64,000 nucleotides of DNA from Acorus gramineus (taxonomy: Eukaryota; Streptophyta; Magnoliopsida; Acorales; Acoraceae), in the NCBI GenBank assembly GCA_030737835.1, contig JAUJYN010000013.1, forward strand, positions 2,957,484 to 3,021,483, in the 5' to 3' direction. The position numbers and the translations under genes were made by a program. Of the stretch, positions 45,477 to 57,354 are shown piece by piece (position 1 is the first letter of the stretch; each line of letters opens with the position of its first letter). The notes beneath the pieces are model-generated. The model searched no databases, was not told the DNA's origin, and worked only from the letters and a program-made list of their open reading frames with translations.

Positions 45477-48400
45477 ATGGATTCGGATTCAGTGAAGTTT
45501 CTGTCGAGCTACATACATGTCATGAGCTGTCCGGCGAACCATGGCGAGTGTGGCAACCCGTACTGCAGATCAATGAAGCTGTTTGTTCGCCATTTCGATG
45601 AATGCAATGACTCACCCTGCATGTTCAACTGCTTCTATTACAAAGAGCTTGCGAGGCATTATCGGTTCTGCCTCGATTGGACGTGCTGTCTATGCAAGCC
45701 TGTTCGGGAGGCGCATTCTCTGAACTCTCTGTTCTGCCCGGCGAAGCGCCCGTGCCCCATGAATGTCTGCGTGGAAGAGCCACCTGTGAAGCGCTTGAAG
45801 ACAATGCAAGAGAGCCCTCAAGGCTCCCATTCACCAAAGGCATGCCAGGAGCTGATATTCTCCGATTTGACTCAGTTGGAAGTGACGAAGACCGGAGATA
45901 AGGCATGTGAGCAGCCCCCAAAGTGCGCAGAGATGTCTTCAACTGAGCAGCAAGAGAGAATTTCCATTTTGCCTCGGTTGGATGTGGTTGAGACAGGGGA
46001 GAGGTCATGCGACGATGTCTCGATGCAAGAGAGCCCAGACCAGCTTGGCAAATTTAAAATCGGTTGTTTAGAGGGTACAAAGGATGAATCGCATTCTGAG
46101 ATGGTTGAGACCCCAGAACAATTTGGTGAATTTAAAAGCGGTTATTTGAAGTGCATGAAGGATGAATCGTCTCCTGAGATGGTCGAAGCAATGCAGGATA
46201 AAGGATGGAACTCAGTGTCATCAGGGAAGATTACTGATGGGACCAAACTGGAGGTGGACCATATGATTCACAGTGTCTCTGCACTGGAGTTTCTCCCAGC
46301 AGATATGGTCAACAGGCACATTGACTCTCTTAGGCAGGGCTTTGGTCAGGTAGGTCTAATGTGTTTCATCGAATTATATATGTTTTTGATTCTTGAACTC
46401 CCTTAGAATTGCTATGAATGAACCATTATGTCCTCTGTTTTCTTGTGTTGGTTCTTTCACAGAGCAATGCAGAGATAGAAAAGAATAATGAGAATGTATG
46501 TCAATTGTGTGGGATGGAGAGATTGACACACCTACCAATTCCGATATATTGTGCCCAATGTGATACTCTTATCAAACGCCATGCACAATATTATAGCACA
46601 CCAGTTGATGATACTGTGACTGGTGAGGATTCCACCCCTCCTGGTGTTAACACGAGCCTCAGATGTTGTGTGCCATGTTACAATGATAAACGCAGTGCTG
46701 TCATCACTGTTGATGGGTCTTCTGTACCCAAGTCGAAGCTGGTGAAGACGAAAAATGACGCTAAAAAGGACGAATCGGTGAGAGTATACCTTTTACTCAA
46801 TATATTATTTATTTTGAAATTAATGATGAGGCTCTCATTGATTTTTTTTATTGGTTACTTGACAGTGGGTCCAATGTGAAAAATGCGAAACTTGGCAGCA
46901 TCAGATATGCGCCCTTTTTAATGGAAAAAGGAACGGATTGCTATCTCAATATACTTGCCCACATTGCTATGTACAGCAGCTAGAAAATGGTGAGCGCACA
47001 CCGTTACCACCATACGAATTTCTTGGCGCAAAGGATTTACAGAGAACCAAGCTCAGTGACCATCTGGAACAACGACTTCACAGAAAATTGAATGATGACA
47101 GAAGGCAGAGAGCAGAGGCCGTAGGAAAGGATTTCAGTGAGGTACTGTTATCATGCTATTCATTCCTTGTTTCTATGTTTATGTAAGACCCCTTTCTATC
47201 TGAATCACCTCTTAAAATAAATTTCTTATCTAATTGTTAAAAAGGCACTATCAATACTCAGAATCTCGAAGTTGAGACCACTTGAATCTTTGTAATTTAT
47301 TTGATGAATATTTCATCTAATGACCAGGTTCCTGGGGTGGAAGATCTTGTTGTAAGGGTGATCTCATCAATTGACAAGGTGGTGGAAGTAAAAAAGACAA
47401 TTTTGGACATTATTCAAGAAGATTCTTACCCCAAGAAATTTCCTTACAAGTCCAAGGTGCAAATATATATATACACACACTTTCCTATTTACTTATGAAA
47501 ATTTAAACTGATTGGATTGTGTAACATCCCCCCCCCCCCCCCCCCCTTCCTCCAAATTGAGGCTCATCTGATTAAATTTCTTGGTTGCTGTTACCTTCTT
47601 CAGGTCATCATGGTGTTTCAGAAGATTGATGGGATCGAAGTAGTCTTGTTTGGCATGTATGTCCAAGAATATGGATCTAACAGTCCAGAACCAAATAGAA
47701 GACATGCCTATCTTGCATATCTCGACTCTATCAAATACTTCAGGCCTGACACTGACATAAAATCAGCCACTGGGGAGGCTCTGCGTACCTTTGTTTATCA
47801 TGAAATATTGGTATGTTCTCCATCTTTGTGCTTCTTTTTAATTTTATGCTTTTGTCTACTGTAAGTCTCTCTGGTTATAATGGGCCATAAATTCATGCCT
47901 TCATGGTTTGACTCAACTTGGTCCCAGGCAATACTGATGACCCTATCAACCCATTGTATCAACTTAAAAGTAATTGTTCACTTAAAATCATATTTATTAG
48001 GTGTTCATTTTAAACGAGACATTGAAAATTATTAATGGGCGTCCAAGGAAAATCACGTGGTGTATGTTGATTTGGATTGGTTTCACATTTTGGTTGTGTG
48101 TGAAGACTTCCTCTTTTATAATTCAAGATGGATATAATTCTTTTTTTTCCTGACACCAGATAGGGTACCTGGAACATTGCAAAAGACGCGGTTTTGTCAG
48201 CTGCCATATCTGGGCATGTCCATCCGGCAAAAGACAGGATTATATCTTTTATCACCATCCCAACACCCAAAAGATGCCTAATGCCAAAAAGCTACAGAAG
48301 TGGTATGGTTTTTCTTATTTTCTATTCATGAATATACATATTTGTGAGAATCTATATATTCACTCATCTCTGTCCTGTATAACTTGGTCTAACTCATCTT

Positions 48401-51400
48401 TCTCAGGTATGGCACAATGCTACAAAAAGCTGCTGAGGAGCATATTGTAGTTGGCACAACAAATATATATGACAGATATTTCCTGTCAAGTGATGAATGG
48501 AAGGCCAAGTTCTCTGCAGCCTGCCTGCCATATTTTGATGGTGACTATTGGCCAAATGCCCTCGAAGATATAATCAAAGATGTTCAGAGAGAAAGGGACG
48601 AGAAGGAACGGATGGCAGTTCCAGAGAGAGCTTTGAAGTATGCTGCGCATCAGCATTCAATGAGGAATGCCTCAAAAGAAAATCAGATAATGAAAAAGGT
48701 ATATTTTTTAATACCAAAATTGAGACCTCCCTACCTCCACGGTTAGCACATTGTTATATGGCCCTTTGCAGATATTTCACTAGATCACTTATTCCTTTCT
48801 ATATTGTTAACATTACAAGTGTAATTAGCATGTGTGGTATTTGATTTTTGTTGTGATTTAAAGGAAGCATTATTTATGATATTTGGCTTCCATCTCTACA
48901 GTTTTTGAATGCAAACAAGCATGATTTTGTATATTTGGCAACTGTATATATTTTTGTAACTTATATTTCTTTCCCTTTTAACAGTTTGGATTCCACATAC
49001 ATCAATGGAAGGAAAACTTGATCGTCGCACAGTTGCAGCATGCTTGCACCCGTTGCCGTGAGTATATATTGTCTGGGAAGGTGTGGGTTTGTCGACAGTG
49101 CTCAAAACGAAAATTCCAGCTCTGTGAAAAGTATGTATTCCTCAATGCAAATAACTTGATCTTAAGAATGTTTTGATTGAACATATATTTTCTCGTAATT
49201 TTAGATGAAAAGATAACCACAGTAGTCTACCATTTTAAGATCATTGGTCTAATGTTCACACTTCACATGACTCTAGAGAGCCTATGTTGTGCCTGTTGAG
49301 AATACATAAGCTTTCATATGTTGTAGTGCAGTCATCATTGATGTCCCACAATGTATAGTTGTAGTCTAAGGGATGGTTGTAGATAGAAGTGATGCCTATA
49401 ACACTCCGAGCAACATTGATTTTCATTCACTCAATTGCCTTTGTTGTTAGGTTTTGCCACTCTTTCATCTCTTTTTATTTGTCTCCTCTCATCTTCCATG
49501 TTGCCCATGCCCATGCATACTTGATTACTCCAGTCATCATCTAGCTATGTCCTTTTATTGTCATTGGCTTCCCTACCACAACATATGTCGCTCCCATTGC
49601 CGTCTAGCTTGGTCCTTTTATTGTCATTGGCTTCCCTACCACAACATATGTCGCTCCCATTGCCGTCTAGCTTGGTCCTTTTATTGTCATTGGCTTCCCT
49701 ACCACAAAATGTCCCCAGTTTTAAGCATTGTGATTCGTCCACCACACTTGTCATTCTTTATATTGTGGCACCATCACCAGTTTTCTTGGAAGCTGATTGG
49801 CTTATTCTATTTTTATTTTTTTTCTTTTTTGGCTATCATTCTGAGGCTGTGAACTATTTGATGTTTTTGATGTGCTCATCTGAATGTCTGTCTACTTAAG
49901 AAGTTATTGCAAAATGTTTGTTTGTGTTTCCATTGCGCAGACGTGGCTTTATATAGTACAAAGAAATATAGATGCTTTTAGATTCATGAAACCTAGCTGT
50001 GATCTTTTTCTTGTGTTGACTTATCCAAATTCCAGTACATGTCATGTAAATTTCTTTGATTGATAAAACAAGTCATTTGCTTCCTTGCTTGTGAATTTTC
50101 ACTTACACGCCAAGGTGAGAGACAATAAATGATCAGGACATTGTACTTTAGAATACATGCAGTTTCCCACACACATCTTTTTACCCTTCCTCTGTTTTGT
50201 ACTGTGGGTATATCCACATATATGAAAATTTCTTTGTCGAATTAATTATTATCGCATTATTCTGTGCAGATGCTATGAGAGTGAGCAAAATCTTGGAGAG
50301 TGGAAACATCCAAGCAATTGTAGGGAAAAACATTCATTAACTCAGGTGAGTTGTTGAAGTTAGCTCGTCTCAGATTACTTATTTGTTGATTATGTGCAAT
50401 TCAAAAAAAATAAAAAAACACCGAACTTCATTTTTGTTTTATATACACACTGAATGCATATTAAATGTCAACATCTAAGTATTAGAATTATTTTCAGATA
50501 GAGGTGGATATAGTGCATTGGGATACTGAAGATGGGGATGAAACCATAAGGAACACTTCTGTGGACCATAGGCCTGATTTTTTGGATTTCTGCCAAAGTA
50601 ACTACCACCAGTTTGATACTATTCGAAGGACCAAACACTCATCTATGATGATTCTTTATATTCTACACCATCCAGAGGCACCCGATTTTACGAACCGGTA
50701 CAGTATTTGCAAATATGAGTTTGAAGTAGGTCATGGATGGCAATGCCTGGCTTGTGTTGATTTAATTCTGATACAGTTCTTCTTACAGGAGCAATGGTTC
50801 CATCACAAATGACCAGACATTAATTGTACAGAGCAAACAGATCCATCATCATCAAAGCCTGATGGTATTCCCTTAATCCCTTGTCTTCCAATTAATTTGA
50901 ATTCCATAAGCATAAAAGCCAGAAGCATTTCATCACAACCACCAAAAATGTTTTTTATTTTTTGTATGATTTTTTCATTAATTAGAGTAAAAAATTTAAA
51001 TGTCCTCCACCTATGCATGTTAGTAGTTTTTTCAGTGATCTCTTGTTTCATTCCTTACTAGAAACCATTGCAACAATGATTAGCTTCATCCCATCAGGTA
51101 GCTTTTTAGTGCTGATTGCTACCACTCCATCAAGGAGTCTGATAGGTCATTAACTTTCAGTATATTCATCTTTTTTATGTCTTAGCCTCCGTTTGATAAC
51201 ACGTTTAGACGCGATTCAGCAGATAGCGTAAACATGTTACCAAACGCATTTAAAAAGCAAAGAAAATGCTCTTCCTAGGAATCAAGTTTATTTAAACCAC
51301 TTTATTCAAAATCTTATTTTTGAAACGTGTTTTAAAAGCTACCTTAGTAGGACTGATGGAACATCAACTTGAAACATTCAGGATTGCACCCTCCATGTGA

Positions 51401-52650
51401 AATTTCTTCATTATTTGATATTTTCAGCACTGGTAGGTCATTGTTGAGATGAGAGAGAACAAACCTGGGTTGATTCTTGAGCTCCTCAAGTCATCTTTTA
51501 GCTCATCATACATGGCTATCTGCTCAACCTTATCATTAAGGCCATAGGTCCCTTAAATACAGAAAACCATCATTCAGATCAGTGAAACTTAGACTGAGAA
51601 CCTACCCAATTGTGTGTGATCCATGGCTGTGGACCTGTGGTCGACCGATTCCCCTGACAACCCATCCACCTGCAACTCCTGCTTGAGTGCCACCCAATCA
51701 TCAAACAAATTCTCCTTCAAACTAAGAAACACACACTTTAACAAACATGCCATGTCCGTGTTTGACACGCGTGTTCCATTACGTATCTATGCTCCACGGC
51801 TTCCAACCAAGCACCTTGGAAACATCCTCTTGGTTTCTTGCCGGCAAAGAATGTCGACCTTTCTTTGACTCACCATCTCTCTAACTATGGAATATTTGAC
51901 TCACGATCAGAGCCCACTTAATATTTTATGACACAGATCCTCATCAGATCTGCCTTGATGGCCCCACTTCTTGCACCCCACCAGTTTGCCTTTACCTCAT
52001 ATCCCCATGGATTTCATTCACGTGGGTATAATTCCTTGTTTCCAGTTCTTCTTTTGGATAGTTTCCACATGAGTCATGGCCTCAATGCAATAAATTTCTT
52101 GACTACCTCCACTTATCCATCAAATCATGGATGATTTGTTATACTCAAATTCAACATGTAACTTTTTTAAATTATATAGTATTGGCTCTTTGGATCTGCA
52201 TCGTATCAGCCTTTGCACTTCTGCTGCAGTTTCTTCATATAGTGTCTCTTTGAAATCTTCTGTCAATGTGATAAGTTTTTTTTTTTTCAGGAATGTTTAC
52301 TAGAGCACGCAGCACAGTGTGAGGATCGTACATGCAACCATATGCATTGTTTGAAGTTTAAAAAAATATTCCACCATTGTGTCAACTGCAAGATCCGCGC
52401 TGCTGGAGGCTGTCAGAGCTGTAAAAAAGTATGGATAATTCTGCGTCATCACGCTAGCTCTTGTAATGACTTGGACTGCCGTGTTCCACGCTGCAAGTGA
52501 GTTTTTCTGATTGAGCTCTTTCTCAAATCTAGTACTGTGTTTTTCCTCTCTTGACAATTATTTAGATCAATCTGTAACCCCGGTAATTTGTAATTTCATA
52601 GGGACCTGCGGGAATATGTGATGAAAGAATGCAAGCCTAAATCCTGCTAA
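45477..52650 (+). CDS. CBP/p300-type histone acetyltransferase, HAC-like
   Basis: Nuclear lysine acetyltransferase and coactivator of the plant HAC family. Thirteen coding exons: 45477-46349, 46463-46777, 46866-47141, 47328-47456, 47604-47810, 48160-48302, 48407-48698, 48985-49130, 50270-50345, 50498-50697, 50789-50864, 52291-52496, 52602-52650. All junctions are GT/AG; the joined frame is 2988 nt, 995 aa. Domains: TAZ1 (about 8-80, [14 protein letters not shown] to [10 protein letters not shown]), NLS-like PPVKRLK (about 92), PHD (about 304-430, [15 protein letters not shown]), KAT11 HAT (about 490-720, [35 protein letters not shown]), ZZ (about 755-805, CTRCREYIL to CEKCYES), TAZ2 (about 912-985). 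HAC1 of Arabidopsis is near 1700 aa, so the long N-terminus is lacking. A second ZZ is broken (see findings). An AATAAA lies at 52880. Confidence 0.88.
49543..49715. repeat. 63 bp tandem repeat in HAC intron
   Basis: About 2.7 copies of a 63 bp unit containing TCCTTTTATTGTCATTGGCT, CCCTACCACAACATATGTCG and CTCCCATTGCCGTCTAGCTT, almost identical. Confidence 0.95.
51185..51343. mobile_element. Tourist-like MITE in HAC intron
   Basis: Flanked by TTA (51182-51184, 51344-51346). Its reverse complement shares AAAATAAGATTTT, ATAAAGTGGTTTAAATA and ACTTGATTCC with the MITE at 17653-17908. Shorter than that copy. Confidence 0.8.
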
Positions 52651-54344
52651 TGTGAACGGGACGATGAAAATGGACAATGAGGTTGCTGAAAATCACACTT
52701 TCACAAGTACAGAGATATAATATACAAGTACTTGTACAGCAAGTTGGATGGCAAATCAGGGGATGTTGTATTCCATTTTATCTTTAAAGCATTGAGACTC
52801 AGGACTTCCAATCGATTTATGTTTCTCTCCAACGGCCACTACTTCATCTGGCAGCACGTTCGTTGGGTAATAATTGTGAAATAAACTGGGTAAAGAAGGC
52901 CCAACCATTTTTTTGGCTCTTATTTTGTTTTGCCCACTATTGGTATATATGTTCTTTGGTTCCCTGTAAGCCTCTCCATTGCCTAAATTTTTTTTTCACT
53001 TGGCAATTCTGCTTGGGCACAGCAGAAGGAGAAATGGATCCCGCTAAGATGTTGGGGTTTATACTGGTTTTTTTCCGGGAATTGTTATATAATTTGTCGA
53101 GTTGTTGATTTTATGTAAGAGGGGGCTCTCCAATCAGAAATTGTAATTATGAACAAGGGTCTATCAAATATTTGTAGCTGATTATACATATAATCCTTCT
53201 TTATTACTTACTTACAATGATGGTGTTGTCTTTTTTTTTTTTTACTTCTGTAAGAGCATCTCATTTGGTTGATCAGATTTGGATTTTGGAGTCACTATAT
53301 AGATATTCAACATAAGAATGCTTTGTTGTGAGAGCTGATTTTTTTCCAGCTAAGGTTGTGACAGAACATGAGTTGCATTTGGTCTCTCTCTTTTTAAAGG
53401 ATAGAATTGTGGACCCTTCCAACAGTTCAACTCCTACATATTTTGGGTTTTGCAATTCTTGGTGATTCAGGTTTTTATGATTTGAATTTGTTGTGATGAG
53501 ATTGCAAAGAGGTTCTCTGGCTCATGAAGGTCTTCACAAACAATATTTTTTTTGGTTAATAATTCTTAGTTTCCTTATTATGTAAATCATAATTTACATA
53601 GGTGCTTTTTAGTTTGAGAGTAGCCCATCTAGATTTTGGGTCATGTATTGGAGTGACTGAACCAACCAACCTGAAAATTTGTTGTTCTTAGATTCTTCAG
53701 TAGTCCATTTTTTTTTTTAAAGTGGAACGCGGGCATATCTATTTTATCAAAAAAGATATAGTCCAATTATTTTTGTCAACATTTGATAATAATATGTACA
53801 TTTTTTTAAAAAAATATCAAATTTATAATGTGTCATCATATAAAAGAGAGTAGAGGTGATTGATGCACCTAATTTTTTTTTTATGAGTTTTGTTACAATC
53901 TTTTTTCTGAACATAATTCCAATCTCATATATCTAAAGAGATGGGAAAAATCCAAATGCCCCCTTTAAATTGCCCCCGAAATCCATATAACCCCGACTTT
54001 TGCTGAAGTCCTTATGGTTCCCGCCTGAAAACACTCGTGTAAATCAAAATAATCCCCTGAGTTAAACTTTTCTTGAACAAATGATGAATATTCTGTGAAT
54101 ATTCCATTTAGTAAACCCTGACTGAAAACACAGTATACCAAAACCCCTTATAATTTGTTAAAAATGCAGAAAACCATATATAAATGATGATTTTATCTTT
54201 TTGAATAAATTATAAAACCCTACACGGAGGGGTAAAATCATCATTTATAGAAGATTTTTCACATTTTTAACACATTGTAGAGGGTTTTTGATATATTGTG
54301 TTTTCAGCTAAGGTTACTAAACAAAATATTTATCCCCCCCCTCC
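52651..54344. other. HAC 3' region and spacer
   Basis: Probable 3' UTR to around 52900-53150, with AATAAA at 52880. Beyond it no gene was found. 53940-54340 has CCC-rich words with inverted partners, probably a non-autonomous element. Confidence 0.4.
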
Positions 54345-54487
54345 CCAATCTATGTTTCTCCTTTTATCATTTTCCGGCACTGTATATTTGTTTTAATCGT
54401 TCCCTTTAGACTTGTACTGTGACACCCCTATATTAATAGAAATCGAGGTAGAATGTCTATCTTTCGCAGAAAAAAAAAAAAAAAAAA
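54345..54487 (+). mobile_element. LINE 3' tail
   Basis: GTGACACCCCTATATTAATA then AATCGAGGTAGAATGTCTAT and about 17 A (54471-54487), the usual look of a plant LINE 3' end. No coding part. Confidence 0.5.
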
Positions 54488-54871
54488 TTCATGAACCTTT
54501 TAAGTATGGGATCCACTAATTGGCACAAAGGAAACTATCAGACTCTAAATATAAAAAATTAGATAACCTCTACTTGCATGAGCACTGGAGGTATGCGTTA
54601 GAAATCATGTCCATAAAATTTATTATAATTGTTTATTGACTACCCTTTCTCATCTTCATTTCCAATAACTTTTTTTTATGTTTTTATAAAGAGTCCATAC
54701 AATTTGTTATTATTTTATTTTTCTAGAGACTACGCATGCACAACTTGCCTTGGTAAAAGACGCAACTTTTCTTATAAAAGAATATAAACAACAAATGAAG
54801 GAACCCATGCATCATCCATAACCTTCAAGGCTTCAACACCAAAACAAAATACAATAATGCATCATGAGACC

Positions 54872-55066
54872 TCAAAAGAACCAAAGAACAACAGAAACCA
54901 TAACAGAAGCAACTGCAGCAGCTGGTGCAGTGACAATGACTCCTGCATTCTGCATGGCCGGAGACGGCGCAATCTCATTCATGTCTTCGACTGCGAAAGC
55001 GTCTACGCCACCAAACACGATCATCGCGAAGATGGCGAAGATGAAGGCCAAGTTCAGACTCTTCAT
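54872..55066 (-). CDS. arabinogalactan peptide
   Basis: A 64-residue secreted cell-surface peptide. Residues 1-24 (MKSLNLAFIFAIFAMIVFGG) are a signal peptide, with likely cleavage after VDAFA. A short mature part has Pro flanked by Ala/Ser (IAPSPA), a possible arabinogalactan attachment site after hydroxylation. The C-terminal tail is hydrophobic, fitting a GPI-anchor signal, as in AG-peptides (usually 55-75 aa). Single exon. A minus-strand TATAAAG at 55129-55135 is about 65 bp upstream. It has few Pro residues for this class, so assignment is probable, not certain. Confidence 0.7.
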   Translation of the reverse strand: MKSLNLAFIFAIFAMIVFGGVDAFAVEDMNEIAPSPAMQNAGVIVTAPAAAVASVMVSVVLWFF

Positions 55067-55126
55067 TGTGCTTGGATGTCAAAATGCAGTACTGAAAGTC
55101 TTGATGAGAATGTTTAGAATGTGAGG

Positions 55127-55136
55127 ACCTTTATAT
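55127..55136 (-). promoter_or_regulatory. TATA box of arabinogalactan peptide gene
   Basis: Minus strand reads CTAATATAAAGG, about 63 bp before the ATG. Confidence 0.55.
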
Positions 55137-57354
55137 TAGTGTGCCAGCTCTTTTGAGAATCATGTAAATGATATGGATGGTGGGCTGTCAGATTACAAGC
55201 ACCAACTTTTGTGAACTGTTCCTTGGCTTTCACCAGCCTGGTGTCTTACACACATGGCTTGGCTTGATGGGCATCACATGATATCTGTGTGTTAAATTTG
55301 ATTTGTTAAGATTGACCCCCACAATGAATGAATGGTTGTGAGTTTTTATATCACTTGGTTTGATGATGTGGGACTTCTCAAATCATTGAATCAAACATTA
55401 AGATATCTCCTATGAGAAGGCATCTTTTGATTAAGAGAAAACTAATAATTAATGAAACTTTGGCGGCGCGTCTAACATATATTGTTTCACCTTCATTAGA
55501 AAAAAAAATGTTTCTTAAAGTCCAAACACGTTTGAATTTTTTTTTTGAAAGATACATTTATCTAATAGAGTATTAGCGATTTCATATTGATTATAGGAAT
55601 GACCGAGTATATCAACACCACCTTCATTAGATTACGAAAAATGTCATCCTTAAGACAATTTGTTTATAGATCTTTGGGTTCTTATGTAATTTTATCAGAT
55701 GTTTTAATTGCAAATATAAAATACAAAGAAACAATGCTACTGAAACCTGCCTATAATATGTTCGTAAATATTAAAATCTACCAAGCGGGCAAAAAAAAAA
55801 AATTAAAATCTTCATTGTGAGAAAATAATAATGACCACATCACATCTCAAGTCATACACATCAACCACTTCGAGAAGCGTTGGATGATCGTTGTTACACA
55901 TGGTCTTTATGTGCAATCTCACGTTCAGTCTCATATCACTCACATTATATACTTTTTAGTGGAGGTGAAAATTTCTTTTTGTAGTGACAATTATCTTTCT
56001 CTAATTCATTTTTACCATAAAAATAAATAAATCAATTTTTAGTGGTCCAGATTTGTTTAAATGAAAATGATACATCCAACCCTGTTTGTATCTCCCAACC
56101 ATTTTGGATTTTCTTAAAATATATACTAACTCAATGAAATATATACTATTATGAAAAGTGAAATATAATCCTAAATATACATCTCTTCATTGAAAACGAG
56201 GTTACTAGTTAGAATAAACATGAACAATAATATATTCTGCATGAAAAATATAGACCTTTGTTCATTCTAACAATTTTGATTGCAAGAATTGAAATTCCTC
56301 CAAGGCCATTGACCAGCCCATAATAGAGTATTAGCGATTTCATATTTGATTATATGAATGAGAAATATGATTAACTATAGAATACTACCAACTTTATACT
56401 GAGAAATATGATTCAGGCTAAGGCAGTTATTTCTATTCACAGATCTGAAATACCAACAACACTATATGGTTGATAGAAGGAACACAAATCTCACCATGAC
56501 CATCTCATATTTCAAAGTTTTTCGCTATATAAAGCCCTTGGATCCCACCAACCTTTCAAACCATGTATGTTCAATGAATTTTGGGTCAAATTATATGATT
56601 TTCACTGAACAGGAAAAATAAAATGTTACTATGGGTATGGAGCTAAGCCAATGGTAACACTGAAATTAGATCAATTATGTAAAAACGTTAAAGATGAAAA
56701 ATCTAAATATTAAACAGAGGAAATTAATGCTTATTTTCCTCATGCCAGTTATGTCTAAAATTTTCACTACAGAAACCAAATACTCATATAAACTGGTTAG
56801 GGTATCAGTCAGACTCAGCAACTAAGACCAAGACCTGAAGGAGATATAAAAAGATTACAAAATGTCAGTCAATAGTCAATTAACTGGCATAAAGATAATA
56901 CTTACCATATGAAAAATAATATAGGAAAAATAAACTCACATGATTAAGAACTTACCATAGATTGAGAACTTCATGTTAGTCACTAAGTAATATTTCTCTC
57001 TTTAGATGCAGGATGCACGAACCAATGAAGAACAATCTGATGAATTCATTTCTAAAGCTTAACAATCCTTGCATCTCCATGATTAGAATGAGGAATGAAA
57101 GAAGAAAAGTGCATGATATGTTTTATGAATTTACATTTATAGCGACTTTCCAAAGACGATCTCCCTCAAACAAATATGAAGATTATTTCTGTGTAACAAA
57201 TGTTACATAAAGGAATGAACAATGCAACATCTTTTCCTTTCTTTCTTCAGTGCATCAAACGACTGGTACTTGAGAGGAGGCAAAACATGAATCACATAAT
57301 TTGGAAAACATTAAAAAGAAAGTAAGAAAGTAGAAATATAACCTGAGCCAGTGG
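55137..57354. other. gene-free spacer with a direct repeat
   Basis: AGAGTATTAGCGATTTCATA followed by TTGATTATA occurs at about 55566-55600 and again at 56325-56358 in the same orientation. Otherwise AT-rich, no gene. Confidence 0.5.

Noticed and set aside
54857-55124. Two plus-strand 86-codon frames over the arabinogalactan peptide gene
   Set aside because: Antisense shadows; only the minus strand has a signal peptide, AP/SP motif and hydrophobic tail.
57013-57210. 65-codon plus-strand frame
   Set aside because: No family, no promoter or neighbours to support it; length expected by chance.
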